A stretch of DNA of 64,000 bases from contig NZ_FORC01000003.1 of assembly GCF_900113905.1 (NCBI RefSeq), positions 248,001-312,000 of the forward strand, in the 5' to 3' direction. A program made the translations under genes and the position numbers. The notes under the pieces were generated by a model. That model saw only the letters and a program-made list of their open reading frames with translations. It did not search any database and was not told the origin of the DNA. Shown here piece by piece: positions 9,001 to 17,867 of this stretch. The DNA comes from Phytopseudomonas argentinensis. GTDB taxonomy: Bacteria > Pseudomonadota > Gammaproteobacteria > Pseudomonadales > Pseudomonadaceae. The stretch's first letter is position 1. Every line of letters starts with the position of its first letter.

Positions 9001-9677
9001 CGACGCCCCTGCGCCTGGTACTGGCCGATGACCACGAGGTGACCCGCGCCGGCTTCGTGGCCATGCTCGGCGGTTGCGACGAGTTCGCGGTGGTCGGCCA
9101 GGCCGCCGACGGCGACAGCGCGCTGCAGCTGTGCGAGCGCCTGCAGCCGGATATCGCCATTCTCGACATCCGCATGCCCGGCCTCAACGGCCTGGGCGCC
9201 GCACGCCTGCTGCAACAGCGCATGCCGCACCTGAAGGTGGTGATGTTCACCATGTACGACAGCCCCGAGCACCTGGAGGCTGCCATCGGCGCGGGCGCCG
9301 TGGGCTACCTGCTCAAGGACGCCACCCGTGACGAGGTGATCGCCGCGTTGCGCCGCGTGGCCGCCGGGGAGGAGGCGCTGAACAGCGCCGTCAGCGCCCG
9401 CCTGCTCAGGCGCATCGCCGACCGCAGCAACGCCGGCACGCCGCCCACCGACACCCTTACCAACCGCGAGCGGCAGGTACTGGGCCTGGTGGCGGGCGGC
9501 TTCAGCAATCGCGAGATCGGCGAGAAGCTGGGCATCAGCGCCGGCACCGTGAAGACCCATGTCGAGCGAGTGATCGCCAAGCTCGGCGTGGCCGACCGCA
9601 CCCAGGCGGCGGTGCGCGGCATCGCCCTGGGCCTGGTCGCCCAGCCGGCGGCCGACTGGCCGGGCGCCGCGCCATGA
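8997..9677 (+). CDS. LuxR/NarL-family response regulator
   Basis: 226 residues. The receiver domain has the acidic pair VLADDHEV, the phosphoacceptor at about Asp57 (IAILDIRMPGLNG), and the conserved Lys in GYLLKDATRDE. The C-terminal HTH (about 155-215) reads LTNRERQVLGLVAGGFSNRE and then KTHVERVIAKLGVADRTQAA, a textbook GerE/LuxR DNA-binding domain. Start and stop both overlap neighbours by 4 nt. It is the only DNA-binding output encoded in this four-gene operon, so it probably regulates genes for the whole phosphorelay. Confidence 0.95.
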   Translation: MTTPLRLVLADDHEVTRAGFVAMLGGCDEFAVVGQAADGDSALQLCERLQPDIAILDIRMPGLNGLGAARLLQQRMPHLKVVMFTMYDSPEHLEAAIGAGAVGYLLKDATRDEVIAALRRVAAGEEALNSAVSARLLRRIADRSNAGTPPTDTLTNRERQVLGLVAGGFSNREIGEKLGISAGTVKTHVERVIAKLGVADRTQAAVRGIALGLVAQPAADWPGAAP

Positions 9678-11998
9678 TGCGACGTATCGACAACGCCTGG
9701 GCCGACCTGCCGCTGCGGGGCAAGGCATTGGTCGGCATCTCGCTGCCCCTGGTGATCCTGCTGATCTCCCTGGTACTGATCTACATCACCGAGCGGCAAA
9801 CAGCCGAGGCCGAAGAGGACGTGCGCCGGGTGCTGCAGGTCCAGGGCGATATCCAGGCCGTGCAGACCCTGCTGGCCGAGGGCGCGGCCAGCGTGCGCGG
9901 CTACCTGCTGACGCGCAGCGACGACTTTCTGCCCGCCTACCAGCAGACCGAGCCGCGCATCGAGGCGGCCCTGGCGCGCCTGGACGCCAATATCCGTGAT
10001 GCCGAGGTGCGCCAGCGCCTGGAACGCATCCGCCCGCTGATCAGCAACCAGCTCCACGGTCTGGATGTGCTGCGCAACGTCGACCTGCGCCAGGACCAGG
10101 AGCAGATCGCCGCCGTGCTCGACGAAAGCAAGCGCATGCTCGATACCCTGCGCAACCAGATCGACGCCATGCGCGTGCGCGAAGACGCCCTGCTCGCCGA
10201 CCGCACCGCCAATGCCGCGGACAACCGCCAGCGCATGCTGCTGGCCACCCTGCTGGCCGCCGGCTGCGGCCTGTTCGGCGCGATCGTCGCGGTGCTGCTG
10301 CTCTCCAGCGGTATCGTCAGCCGCGTCCAGCGGGTGCAACGCAGCGCCCGCCACCTGGCACTCGGCAACCCGCTGCAGCCGCGGCATCACGAGCGCGACG
10401 AGATCGGCCGTCTGGGCGCCAGCCTGGAGGAAGCCAGCCAGCTACTGGCCCAGCGCGAACGTGCCCTGCGCGACAACGAGGAGCGCCTGCGCCTGATCAT
10501 CGAAGGCGTGCGCGACTACGGCATCTTCGCCCTCGACCCACAGGGCCACGTCACCACCTGGAACGCCGGCGCCGAGCGGATCAAGGGCTACAGCGAAACG
10601 GAAATCATCGGCCGCCACTTCTCGTTGTTCTACCCACCCGAGCAGCGTCCGCACCACCCGCTGTATGCGCTGCAGGTCGCCGCCGAAAAGGGTCGCTACG
10701 AGGAAGAAGCCTGGCGCCAGCGCCGCGACGGCTCGCGTTTCTGGGCCAGCGTGGTGATCACCGCCCAGCACGATGCCAGCGGCACGCTGCGCGGCTTTTC
10801 CAAGGTCACCCGCGACATCACCGACCGCCGCGCTGCCGATATCGCCCTGCGCGCCGCCCGCGAGGAAGCCGAGAACGCCAGCCAGGCGAAAAGCGAGTTC
10901 CTGTCGCGCATGAGCCACGAGCTGCGCACCCCGCTCAACTCGATCCTCGGCTTCGCCCAGCTGCTCGACCTGGAATCGCCCAGGCCGCAGGTCACCCATA
11001 TCCTGCGCGCCGGCCAGCACCTGCTCACGCTGATCAACGAAGTACTCGACATCGCCCGCATCGAGGCTGGCCGGCTGCCCATGAGCCCGGAAGCCATCGA
11101 CCTGCACGGCGTGGTGCACGAGGCGCTGACGCTGATTTCACCGCTGGCCGACGAAGCCGGCATCCGCCTGCGCCCATTGCCGCCGAGCACTTCGCCGGCT
11201 GGCGTGATGGCCGACCGGCAGCGGCTGATCCAGGTGCTGCTCAACCTGCTGTCCAACGCGGTGAAGTACAACCGCCCCGGTGGCGAGGTGCACCTGGACA
11301 TCGAGGTGCAAGGCGAGCGCCTGGCCCTGGCAGTCAACGACAGCGGTGCGGGTATCGCCCCGGCGGATCTGCAGCGGCTGTTCCGCCCCTTCGAGCGCTT
11401 AGGCGCCGACCAGCACAGCGAAGGCACCGGCCTCGGTCTGGCCCTGAGCCGCAACCTGCTGCAGGCCATGGACGGCACATTGGAGGTGATCAGCGTGGTC
11501 GGCACCGGCAGCCGCTTCGTAGTGACACTACCGTCGGCGCAGGTCGAGCCCCAGGCCAGCCACGACGACCCCTGGCGCCCTGCGCCGTTGCCGGCTCCGC
11601 TGAACACGCTGGAAAGCGGCAGCTTGAAACGCGTTTTGTGCATCGAGGACAACCTGTCCAGCCAGGCATTGATCGAAACCCTGTTGCAGCGCCGGCCGGG
11701 CGTGCAGCTGCTGTCGAGCATGCAGGGCCAGCTGGGCCTCGACCTGGCGCGCCAGCACCTGCCGCGGGTGATCCTGCTGGACATCAACCTGCCGGACATG
11801 ACCGGCATCGAGGTGCTCAAGCGCCTGCGCGCCGACCCGCTGACCGCCACCATCGCCGTGCTGATGATCACCGCCGACGCCAGCACCGCGGCCAGGCGTG
11901 CCATGCAGCAGGCCGGCGCCACGGCGATCCTCACCAAGCCCATTCACGTGCCGACCTTTCTGGCCTTTCTCGACCAGCACCTGCCGGAGCCCGCATGA
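9674..11998 (+). CDS. Hybrid sensor histidine kinase (CHASE3-HAMP-PAS-HisKA-HATPase-REC)
   Basis: 774 residues in the inner membrane. TM1 is at about 18-40, an extracytoplasmic helical CHASE3-type region (VRGYLLTRSDDFL) runs to about 190, and TM2 is at about 192-215. Then come HAMP (RVQRVQRSARHLALGN), PAS (GIFALDPQGHVTTWNAGAER) and HisKA with MSHELRTPLNSILGF (acceptor about His415). The ATPase boxes are LLNLLSNAVKYN, DSGAGIAP and GTGLGLALSRNL. A C-terminal receiver carries VILLDINLPDMTG (about Asp703). It overlaps genes on both sides by 4 nt. Confidence 0.94.
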   Translation: MMRRIDNAWADLPLRGKALVGISLPLVILLISLVLIYITERQTAEAEEDVRRVLQVQGDIQAVQTLLAEGAASVRGYLLTRSDDFLPAYQQTEPRIEAALARLDANIRDAEVRQRLERIRPLISNQLHGLDVLRNVDLRQDQEQIAAVLDESKRMLDTLRNQIDAMRVREDALLADRTANAADNRQRMLLATLLAAGCGLFGAIVAVLLLSSGIVSRVQRVQRSARHLALGNPLQPRHHERDEIGRLGASLEEASQLLAQRERALRDNEERLRLIIEGVRDYGIFALDPQGHVTTWNAGAERIKGYSETEIIGRHFSLFYPPEQRPHHPLYALQVAAEKGRYEEEAWRQRRDGSRFWASVVITAQHDASGTLRGFSKVTRDITDRRAADIALRAAREEAENASQAKSEFLSRMSHELRTPLNSILGFAQLLDLESPRPQVTHILRAGQHLLTLINEVLDIARIEAGRLPMSPEAIDLHGVVHEALTLISPLADEAGIRLRPLPPSTSPAGVMADRQRLIQVLLNLLSNAVKYNRPGGEVHLDIEVQGERLALAVNDSGAGIAPADLQRLFRPFERLGADQHSEGTGLGLALSRNLLQAMDGTLEVISVVGTGSRFVVTLPSAQVEPQASHDDPWRPAPLPAPLNTLESGSLKRVLCIEDNLSSQALIETLLQRRPGVQLLSSMQGQLGLDLARQHLPRVILLDINLPDMTGIEVLKRLRADPLTATIAVLMITADASTAARRAMQQAGATAILTKPIHVPTFLAFLDQHLPEPA

Positions 11999-12468
11999 GC
12001 GACGACTATCGCATCCTGATCATCGACGATCAGCGCCCCAATCTGGACCTGATGGAGCAACTGCTGGCCCGCGAAGGCCTGCACAACGTGCTCAGCAGCA
12101 CCCAGCCGACCCGCGCGCTGGAGCTGTACAACAGCTTCGAGCCGGATCTGGTGATTCTCGACCTGCACATGCCGGATTTCGACGGCTTCGCGCTGATGGA
12201 GCAGCTCAACCGGCGCATTCCGCACAACGACTACGTGCCGCTGCTGGTGCTGACCGCCGACGTCACCCGCGCTACGCGCCTGCGCGCCCTGGCCCTTGGC
12301 GCGCGGGACTTCATCAGCAAGCCGCTGGACGCCCTGGAAACCATGCTGCGGGTCTGGAACCTGCTGGAAACCCGCGCGCTGTACAAAGCGCTGCGAGCAC
12401 GGTTGACCGAGCCGCAACTCGAAGCGCTGCTGCAACCGTTGGTGGCGCAGCGCCAGGGCCGCCGTTAG
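11995..12468 (+). CDS. Stand-alone receiver-domain protein (RpfG-like REC)
   Basis: 157 residues, essentially one receiver domain plus a short C-terminal helix. It shows IIDDQRPNLDLMEQLL, the phosphoacceptor at about Asp56 (LVILDLHMPDFDG), VLTADVTRATR and the Lys in DFISKPLDALE. The sequence resembles the receiver of RpfG-type HD-GYP regulators, including the linker-like LLETRALYKALRAR, but no output domain follows. It may be a phosphate shuttle or sink between the two kinases, or act by protein contact. It is the last gene of the overlapping operon (ATGA overlap with the hybrid kinase). Confidence 0.9.
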   Translation: MSDDYRILIIDDQRPNLDLMEQLLAREGLHNVLSSTQPTRALELYNSFEPDLVILDLHMPDFDGFALMEQLNRRIPHNDYVPLLVLTADVTRATRLRALALGARDFISKPLDALETMLRVWNLLETRALYKALRARLTEPQLEALLQPLVAQRQGRR

Positions 12469-12475
12469 AGGTGCC

Positions 12476-12916
12476 CTAGACGGGCTTGGCGCCCATCACC
12501 GCCATGATTACCACCAGCAGCACGACGATCAGCGCGGCGTAGGCCACCACGAAGCGCAGTGACTTGGCCGGCACTGCGCCGTCCACTTGAGCCTGCCAGG
12601 CGCCCAGGCGGCCGAGCAGCAACAGGCCGACGATCATCAGCACGCCGAACAGGCTGCTGCCCAGCAGCAGCCACAACTGGCTCAGCGGCCAGCCGGCCAG
12701 GTTGACCATCCACCAGCCGGTCACCGGCAGGCTCAACGCCAGCACGGCGAACACCGGCAGGCTGATGGTGCGGGTGCGCTGCAATTTGCGTTGCAGCACC
12801 GCCTTGTCGCCACCACGCCAGGCTTTCCAGAGCATGAAGGCATGGGCCAGCACGCCCAGCAGCAGGAGAATGCCGGGCAGCGCATGGAGGACTCTGATCA
12901 GCAGATAATGCTCCAT
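12476..12916 (-). CDS. DUF2269-like four-helix inner-membrane protein
   Basis: About 146 residues with four hydrophobic segments (about 8-30, 52-72, 80-102, 122-144), most like DUF2269 membrane proteins of unknown function. It starts ATG 12916; a GTG one codon upstream (12919) is an alternative, and AAAGGA precedes both. It ends 8 nt from the receiver gene, convergently. Transmembrane residues such as H12, H26 and W74 could suggest cofactor binding, but nothing in the sequence proves it. Confidence 0.75.
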   Translation of the reverse strand: MEHYLLIRVLHALPGILLLLGVLAHAFMLWKAWRGGDKAVLQRKLQRTRTISLPVFAVLALSLPVTGWWMVNLAGWPLSQLWLLLGSSLFGVLMIVGLLLLGRLGAWQAQVDGAVPAKSLRFVVAYAALIVVLLVVIMAVMGAKPV

Positions 12917-12957
12917 CACGGTGTTTCCTTTGTTTTTTTACATTCAGGCCTGGTTAT

Positions 12958-13015
12958 CGCTGCGCTCAACCCAGGCTACCGGTAGGAACGTTCGTAGCCT
13001 GGGTGAAGCGACGCG
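12958..13015. repeat. Inverted-repeat element (AGCCTGGGT type)
   Basis: Two 22-nt arms, 12958-12979 and 12994-13015, are inverted copies of each other with 18 of 22 matching positions, separated by a 14-nt loop. The core CCAGGCTAC/GTAGCCTGG is perfect. It lies between the DUF2269 gene start and the ilvA stop. It looks like one of the dispersed extragenic palindromes of Pseudomonas genomes and may also terminate ilvA transcription. Confidence 0.75.
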
Positions 13016-13045
13016 ATTCCCGGAAAGATCACTTACGCGAAACGA

Positions 13046-14560
13046 CTAGCCAAGAAACAGCTTGTAGGCCGGGTTGTCGGTTTCATCCCAGTACGGATAG
13101 CCAATGGCATCCAGCGCCGGCGTGAGCAGGTGGCGCTCGTCTTCCGGTACCTGCAGGGCCGCCATTACGCGGCCATCGGCCGCGCCGTGGTTGCGGTAGT
13201 GGAACAGGGTGATGTTCCAGCGCCCGCCGAGCTTGTTGAGGAAGTTGAACAGCGCGCCCGGCCGCTCGGGAAACTCGAAGCGGAACACGCACTCGTCCGG
13301 CACCGCCGCGGCATGGCCGCCCACGGTGTGGCGGATATGCAGCTTGGCCAGTTCGTTGTCGGTCAGGTCGAGTACCGGGAAGCCCTGGCCACGCAGGTTT
13401 TCCACCAGCGCCGCACGGGGGTCGTTCTCCGGGTGGGTCTGCACGCCGACGAAGATGTGCGCCTCGCCGTCCTGGTGGTAGCGGTAGTTGAATTCGGTGA
13501 TCTGCCGCTTGCCGATTGCCTCGCAGAACGCCTTGAAGCTGCCCGGGCGCTCCGGGATGGTCACGGCGATGATCGCCTCGCGCTTTTCCCCCAGCTCGGC
13601 ACGCTCGGCCACATGGCGCAGGCGGTCGAAGTTGACGTTGGCGCCCGAGTCGATGCCCACCAGGGTCTTGCCGGCGACACCTTCGCGCTCGACGTATTTC
13701 TTGATCCCGGCCACGGCCAATGCGCCGGCCGGTTCGGTGATCGAGCGGGTATCGTCGTAGATATCCTTGATCGCCGCGCAGATCTCGTCGGTGCTGACGG
13801 TGATCACCTCGTCGACGTGGTCCTTGCAGATCTCGAAGGTGTGCTGGCCGATCTGCGCCACCGCCACGCCATCGGCGAACAGCCCGACCTGGGGCAGCAC
13901 CACGCGCTCCCCTGCGGCCAGCGCCTGCTGCAGGCAATTGGAGTCGTCCGGCTCCACGCCAATGACCTTCACCTCGGGACGCAGGTACTTGATGTAGGCG
14001 GCGATTCCGGCGATCAGGCCGCCGCCGCCGACCGGCACGAATACCGCATCGAGGCGCCCCTGGTGCTGACGGAGGATTTCCATCGCCACGGTGCCCTGGC
14101 CGGCGATCACCAGGGGGTCGTCGTAGGGATGGATATAGGTGTAGCCCTTTTCCTCGACCAGCTTCAGCGAGTGGGCCAGGGCCTCGGGGAAGGCATCGCC
14201 ATGCAGCACCACCTTGCCGCCCCGCGAACGCACGCCCTGCACCTTGAGCTCGGGGGTGGTGCGCGGCATGACGATGGTCGCCTTCACGCCCATGTGCTTG
14301 GCGGCCAGGGCCAGGCCCTGGGCGTGGTTGCCGGCCGAGGCGGTGACCACGCCGCGGGCCAGTTCCTCGGGCGAGAGCTGCGCCAGCTTGTTGTAGGCGC
14401 CACGAATCTTGAACGAGTACACCGGCTGCAGATCCTCGCGCTTGAGCAGAATCTGATTGCCCAGACGTTCGGAAAGCTGGCGGGCGGGTTGCAGCGGGGT
14501 TTCCACGGCAACGTCATAGACACGGGAGGTCAGGGTCTTCTTGACGTACTGTTCGAGCAT
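13046..14560 (-). CDS. ilvA: Threonine ammonia-lyase (biosynthetic threonine dehydratase)
   Basis: PLP enzyme that deaminates L-threonine to 2-oxobutanoate, the committed step to isoleucine. From MLEQYVKKTLTSRVYDVAV it is 504 residues, the usual biosynthetic length. Lys51 in YSFKIRGAYNKL is the PLP lysine, GGGGLIAGIAAYIK is the phosphate-binding loop, and two ACT-like regulatory domains form the C-terminal third (ERPGSFKAFCEAIGKRQITE and ERPGALFNFLNKLGG), implying isoleucine/valine allostery. The frame stays open to 14737 upstream, but that stretch is unlike the family and is not counted. Clear Shine-Dalgarno absent. Confidence 0.96.
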   Translation of the reverse strand: MLEQYVKKTLTSRVYDVAVETPLQPARQLSERLGNQILLKREDLQPVYSFKIRGAYNKLAQLSPEELARGVVTASAGNHAQGLALAAKHMGVKATIVMPRTTPELKVQGVRSRGGKVVLHGDAFPEALAHSLKLVEEKGYTYIHPYDDPLVIAGQGTVAMEILRQHQGRLDAVFVPVGGGGLIAGIAAYIKYLRPEVKVIGVEPDDSNCLQQALAAGERVVLPQVGLFADGVAVAQIGQHTFEICKDHVDEVITVSTDEICAAIKDIYDDTRSITEPAGALAVAGIKKYVEREGVAGKTLVGIDSGANVNFDRLRHVAERAELGEKREAIIAVTIPERPGSFKAFCEAIGKRQITEFNYRYHQDGEAHIFVGVQTHPENDPRAALVENLRGQGFPVLDLTDNELAKLHIRHTVGGHAAAVPDECVFRFEFPERPGALFNFLNKLGGRWNITLFHYRNHGAADGRVMAALQVPEDERHLLTPALDAIGYPYWDETDNPAYKLFLG

Positions 14561-14951
14561 GGCGGGCATCGCAGGCGGCTTCGAGAGGGGAACCCCGGAG
14601 TCTAACATCAGGGGCTGCCGTCGTTTCAGCACAAGCCGCGTTGCGGCGGAAAATTTCACCGGGTTGCAGAGGGCCACAACGGCGGCGATTTTCAAGCTCT
14701 GCGGCGAGGCACGGTGAAATCTCCCCCCACAACCCAAGGGCCGGGCCCATTTTCCCGTGATGCTGCGTTGCTCGCCGACTCATTTGGACGGCCAAACTTC
14801 GCGGCTCGCGCCTTGCCTCACGAAAAACGGTCTCCGGCGCGGTCGCGCTGAAACGACAGCAGCCCTTACCATCCGCCGAGCGACCATACGAATTCCGGGG
14901 TTTTGCCGGCTATAATCGCGACCTCGTTTCCTTCCTTCTCGTGGAACCCGC
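14561..14951. other. ilvA-rpiA divergent intergenic region with nested palindromes
   Basis: 391 bp without a gene I can support. It carries a long-range inverted repeat (14611-14630 against 14847-14866, 18 of 20 positions), inside it a second perfect 9-bp inverted repeat (14653-14661 ATTTCACCG against 14712-14720), and a small palindrome TTTGG-ACGG-CCAAA at 14783-14796. It must hold the ilvA promoter and leader on the minus strand and the rpiA promoter on the plus strand. No leader peptide rich in Ile/Val/Leu codons and followed by a terminator was found, so attenuation is not supported. Confidence 0.7.
14911..14916 (+). promoter_or_regulatory. Predicted sigma70 -10 box of rpiA
   Basis: A perfect TATAAT lies 35 bp before the rpiA ATG. 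No good -35 hexamer stands at 16-18 bp spacing, so the assignment rests on the -10 box and position. Confidence 0.55.
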
Positions 14952-15623
14952 ATGACCCAGGATCAGCTCAAACAAGCCGTGGCCCAGGCCGCCGTCGACT
15001 TCATCCTTCCCAAGCTCGACGCCAAGAGCGTGATCGGGGTCGGCACCGGCTCCACCGCCAACTGTTTCATTGACGCCCTGGCCAAGCACAAGCTGGAGTT
15101 CGACGGCGCCGTGGCCAGCTCCGAAGCTACCGCTGCGCGGCTCAAGGGCCATGGCATCCCGGTGTACGAACTGAATACCGTCAGCGACCTGGAGTTCTAT
15201 GTCGACGGCGCCGACGAAAGCGACGAGCGCCTGAACCTGATCAAGGGCGGCGGCGCGGCCCTGACCCGCGAGAAGATCGTCGCCGCGGTGGCGCGTACCT
15301 TTATCTGCATCGCCGACGGCAGCAAGCTGGTGCCGGTGCTCGGCGCCTTCCCGCTGCCAGTGGAAGTGATCCCCATGGCGCGCAGCCACGTGGCTCGCCA
15401 GCTGGTCAAGCTCGGCGGCGACCCGGTGTATCGCGAAGGCGTTCTGACCGACAACGGCAACGTGATCCTCGACGTGCACAACATGAGCATCACCGACCCG
15501 GTGAAGCTGGAAGCGGACATCAACGCCATCGTCGGCGTGGTCACCAACGGCCTGTTCGCCGCCCGCCCGGCCGACCTGCTGCTGCTCGGCACCGCAGAAG
15601 GCGTGAAGACGCTCAAGCGCTGA
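14952..15623 (+). CDS. rpiA: Ribose-5-phosphate isomerase A
   Basis: Interconverts ribose 5-phosphate and ribulose 5-phosphate in the pentose phosphate pathway. The 223-residue protein shows all family motifs: [15 protein letters not shown] (phosphate loop), [35 protein letters not shown] and EKIVA. The ATG at 14952 follows a weak GTGGAA. It is divergent from ilvA, as in PAO1 from memory. The last nine codons are partly repeated 2.2 kb downstream (17868-17893), beyond the autotransporter gene. Confidence 0.97.
   Translation: MTQDQLKQAVAQAAVDFILPKLDAKSVIGVGTGSTANCFIDALAKHKLEFDGAVASSEATAARLKGHGIPVYELNTVSDLEFYVDGADESDERLNLIKGGGAALTREKIVAAVARTFICIADGSKLVPVLGAFPLPVEVIPMARSHVARQLVKLGGDPVYREGVLTDNGNVILDVHNMSITDPVKLEADINAIVGVVTNGLFAARPADLLLLGTAEGVKTLKR
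15597..15623 (+). repeat. Direct repeat, copy 1 (3' end of rpiA)
   Basis: The last 27 nt of rpiA (EGVKTLKR and stop). A near copy with one substitution and one base deleted lies at 17868-17893. The two copies bracket the autotransporter gene. Confidence 0.7.
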
Positions 15624-15630
15624 ACCCCGC

Positions 15631-15653
15631 GGGCGGATGACCAGCATCCGCCC
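15631..15653 (+). terminator. Hairpin after rpiA
   Basis: Perfect 9-bp stem GGGCGGATG/CATCCGCCC with loop ACCAG, 7 nt after the rpiA stop. No T-run follows, so it may be an mRNA-end stabiliser or a weak terminator. Confidence 0.5.
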
Positions 15654-15861
15654 CACCATCTGCCGTTGCGCACCAAGTGGGTGCCGGCCTGCCAGATAGC
15701 TGCTCACGCCTGCCAGCGCTGCAGCGGCTGTTATCCGCCGTGACTTACAGGCAGGCGACACTTGCGCCTCTGTACTGCGCCATTTTCCTACCGGTTCGGA
15801 TTTCCGGCCCACATACTGCTCTGCGCTGAATGCCACACAACAACAGCATAAGGAGCATGAT

Positions 15862-17814
15862 GTGATCAAACCTCTCATCCTGGGTATGGGCCTGGCAGGC
15901 ACGCTGTTACCCACCCTGGCCACGGCCTACCAATACGGCGAGTACGCCGGCGGCACCGTCGACACGCTGATCAACGACTACCCGGGCCGCTACCGTGGCA
16001 CCGTCAGTTTCGCGGGTGCGACCGACTGGATGGAACAGCGCCTGTCGGCGTCCGGCTATGACGGCTACCGGCAGGACTTCACTTGGGCAGGCAACCGCAG
16101 CTCGCAGAACGTGATCGTCGAGGCAGCCGGTATTACCGGTAAGAACCTGGTGGTCGGCGCCCACTTCGACACCTTCTTCGGCCGCCCTACCCTGCAGGGC
16201 CTGGACGACAACGCCTCGGGTGCTGGCGTGCTGACGGAAATCGCCCGCAACCTGGCCGGCCTGTCGTTCGAGGATGGCGTGACCTTTATCGGCTTCGGTG
16301 CCGAGGAGGAAGGACTGCGCGGCTCACGCGCCTACGTCGCCTCCCTGGATGCCGAGGCGCGCGCCCGCCTGACCGGCATGATCAACATCGACAGCCTGAT
16401 CACCGGCGACATGATGTACGCCCACGCCGGCGCGGACAGCGTTGCCGCACCGCAACTGGCCGCCCTGCGTGAACACACGTTGCGCATCGCTCAGGAGCTG
16501 GGTATCGACCTGCACACCAACCCCGGCCTGAATGCCGGTTATCCGGCCGGCACCGGCTGCTGCAGCGACGCTGAGAGCTTCGAGGGCCTGGGCATCCCGG
16601 TGCTCTTCGTCGAGGCGACCAACTGGAACATCGGCGCCCTCGACGGCTATGACCAGACCACCAACCCGGCCATTCCCGGCGGGGCCACCTGGCACGATCC
16701 GGCCCTCGACAACCAGACCGTGCTGGCCGGCGCCTTCGGCGCAGAGCGTATAGCGCAGCGCCTGCGTGACTATTCACGCCTGCTGACGCGCCTGGTGCTG
16801 GAAGCCACCAATACCGACCTGCGCTATTCGGCGCTATCCGGCGGGGCCATGCTCGGCACCCTGGAAGACACCCTGAAGCGCCAGCAGCAGACCCACCAAC
16901 AACTGCTGGAGCGTCGCTGGCAAACCCTGCGCGTCACCCCACGCGAGGTCGGCAGCGTCGACGGCGCTGTCGGGGTGGAGGGTCAATGGCAGCCCAGCGG
17001 CGGCTTCGACGGCCCATTGGAGCAGCGCTCCCGCCAGGCCACCGCCTACCTGTTCGGCGATGCCCAACTCAGCGAATGGCTGAACCTGGGTGCCGGCCTG
17101 AGTTTCATCCGCGGCCAGGATGACCTGCAACATGGTGGCAAGGTAGAGAGCGACACCTGGCAGGCCGGTCTGTATGCGCTACTGAGCAACGCCGGGCCGC
17201 TGTGGCTGAGTGCTGACCTCAGCGCCGGTCGTACCCGCTTCGACCTGGATCGCTCGGTGTTCATCCAGGGCAACGCCGGCGGTCCCGCGCTGCTCGACCA
17301 GAAGCTTGCCGGCGAAACCGATGCCACGTTCTGGGGCGCAGGCTTGCTGGGCGGCTATGACCTGCCGTTCGGCGACTGGCTTACCGGCCCCCAGGTGGGC
17401 CTCGACTACCGCCACTACAGGCTCGACGGTTTCAGCGAAAGGTCCACGCAACGCACCGCCCTAAGCGTCAAGGATGATCGCTTTGACTCGCTGGAGTTGA
17501 GCCTCGGCTGGCAGGTACGCGGCAACGTCGCACTGGACCGTGCGATGCGCCTGCAGCCTTATGCCAGCCTGGTCTGGATCGAGGAGCTGGGCGATGGCAT
17601 GAGCGAGGACTTCACCGTGACCAGCCTGGCCGATGGTTCGGCGCGCCGGGTGAGCAACGGTCGGGAGAACGACAAGCACTTCGCCCGCGCGCGTCTCGGC
17701 ACGCAACTGGCCATCAGCGAGGCTTTCGCCGTCTACGCCGAAGCCAACACGCGCCTGCGGCATGCCGACGGCGATCAGGCCAGCTATAGCCTGGGCCTGC
17801 AGTACCTGTTCTGA
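15862..17814 (+). CDS. aaaA: Autotransporter M28 aminopeptidase, AaaA-like
   Basis: 650 residues: signal peptide (about 1-22, ending ATAYQ), an M28 zinc peptidase passenger (about 60-330), a short linker, then a C-terminal autotransporter beta-barrel (about 390-650) ending SYSLGLQYLF with the terminal Phe expected for BAM. Metal-site motifs are GAHFDTFFGRP, LDDNASGAG, GAEEEGLRGSR and MINIDSL. In P. aeruginosa the homologue AaaA is a surface arginine-specific aminopeptidase. GTG 15862 has AAGGAG 6 nt upstream; ATGs just before it lead into an immediate stop. It is located directly after rpiA, bracketed by a repeat of the rpiA 3' end. Confidence 0.9.
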   Translation: MIKPLILGMGLAGTLLPTLATAYQYGEYAGGTVDTLINDYPGRYRGTVSFAGATDWMEQRLSASGYDGYRQDFTWAGNRSSQNVIVEAAGITGKNLVVGAHFDTFFGRPTLQGLDDNASGAGVLTEIARNLAGLSFEDGVTFIGFGAEEEGLRGSRAYVASLDAEARARLTGMINIDSLITGDMMYAHAGADSVAAPQLAALREHTLRIAQELGIDLHTNPGLNAGYPAGTGCCSDAESFEGLGIPVLFVEATNWNIGALDGYDQTTNPAIPGGATWHDPALDNQTVLAGAFGAERIAQRLRDYSRLLTRLVLEATNTDLRYSALSGGAMLGTLEDTLKRQQQTHQQLLERRWQTLRVTPREVGSVDGAVGVEGQWQPSGGFDGPLEQRSRQATAYLFGDAQLSEWLNLGAGLSFIRGQDDLQHGGKVESDTWQAGLYALLSNAGPLWLSADLSAGRTRFDLDRSVFIQGNAGGPALLDQKLAGETDATFWGAGLLGGYDLPFGDWLTGPQVGLDYRHYRLDGFSERSTQRTALSVKDDRFDSLELSLGWQVRGNVALDRAMRLQPYASLVWIEELGDGMSEDFTVTSLADGSARRVSNGRENDKHFARARLGTQLAISEAFAVYAEANTRLRHADGDQASYSLGLQYLF

Positions 17815-17867
17815 GGCAGCGCGCCAAGGGGGTAACGGGGCCATGCCCGTTGCCGCTCGCGACTGAC

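Noticed and set aside
13130-14605. 491-codon open frame antisense to ilvA
   Set aside because: Shadow of a conserved enzyme gene.
14561-14737. Upstream extension of ilvA to a 563-codon protein or a leader peptide
   Set aside because: The extra residues are unlike the family and are not rich in Ile, Val or Leu; no terminator/antiterminator pair was found.
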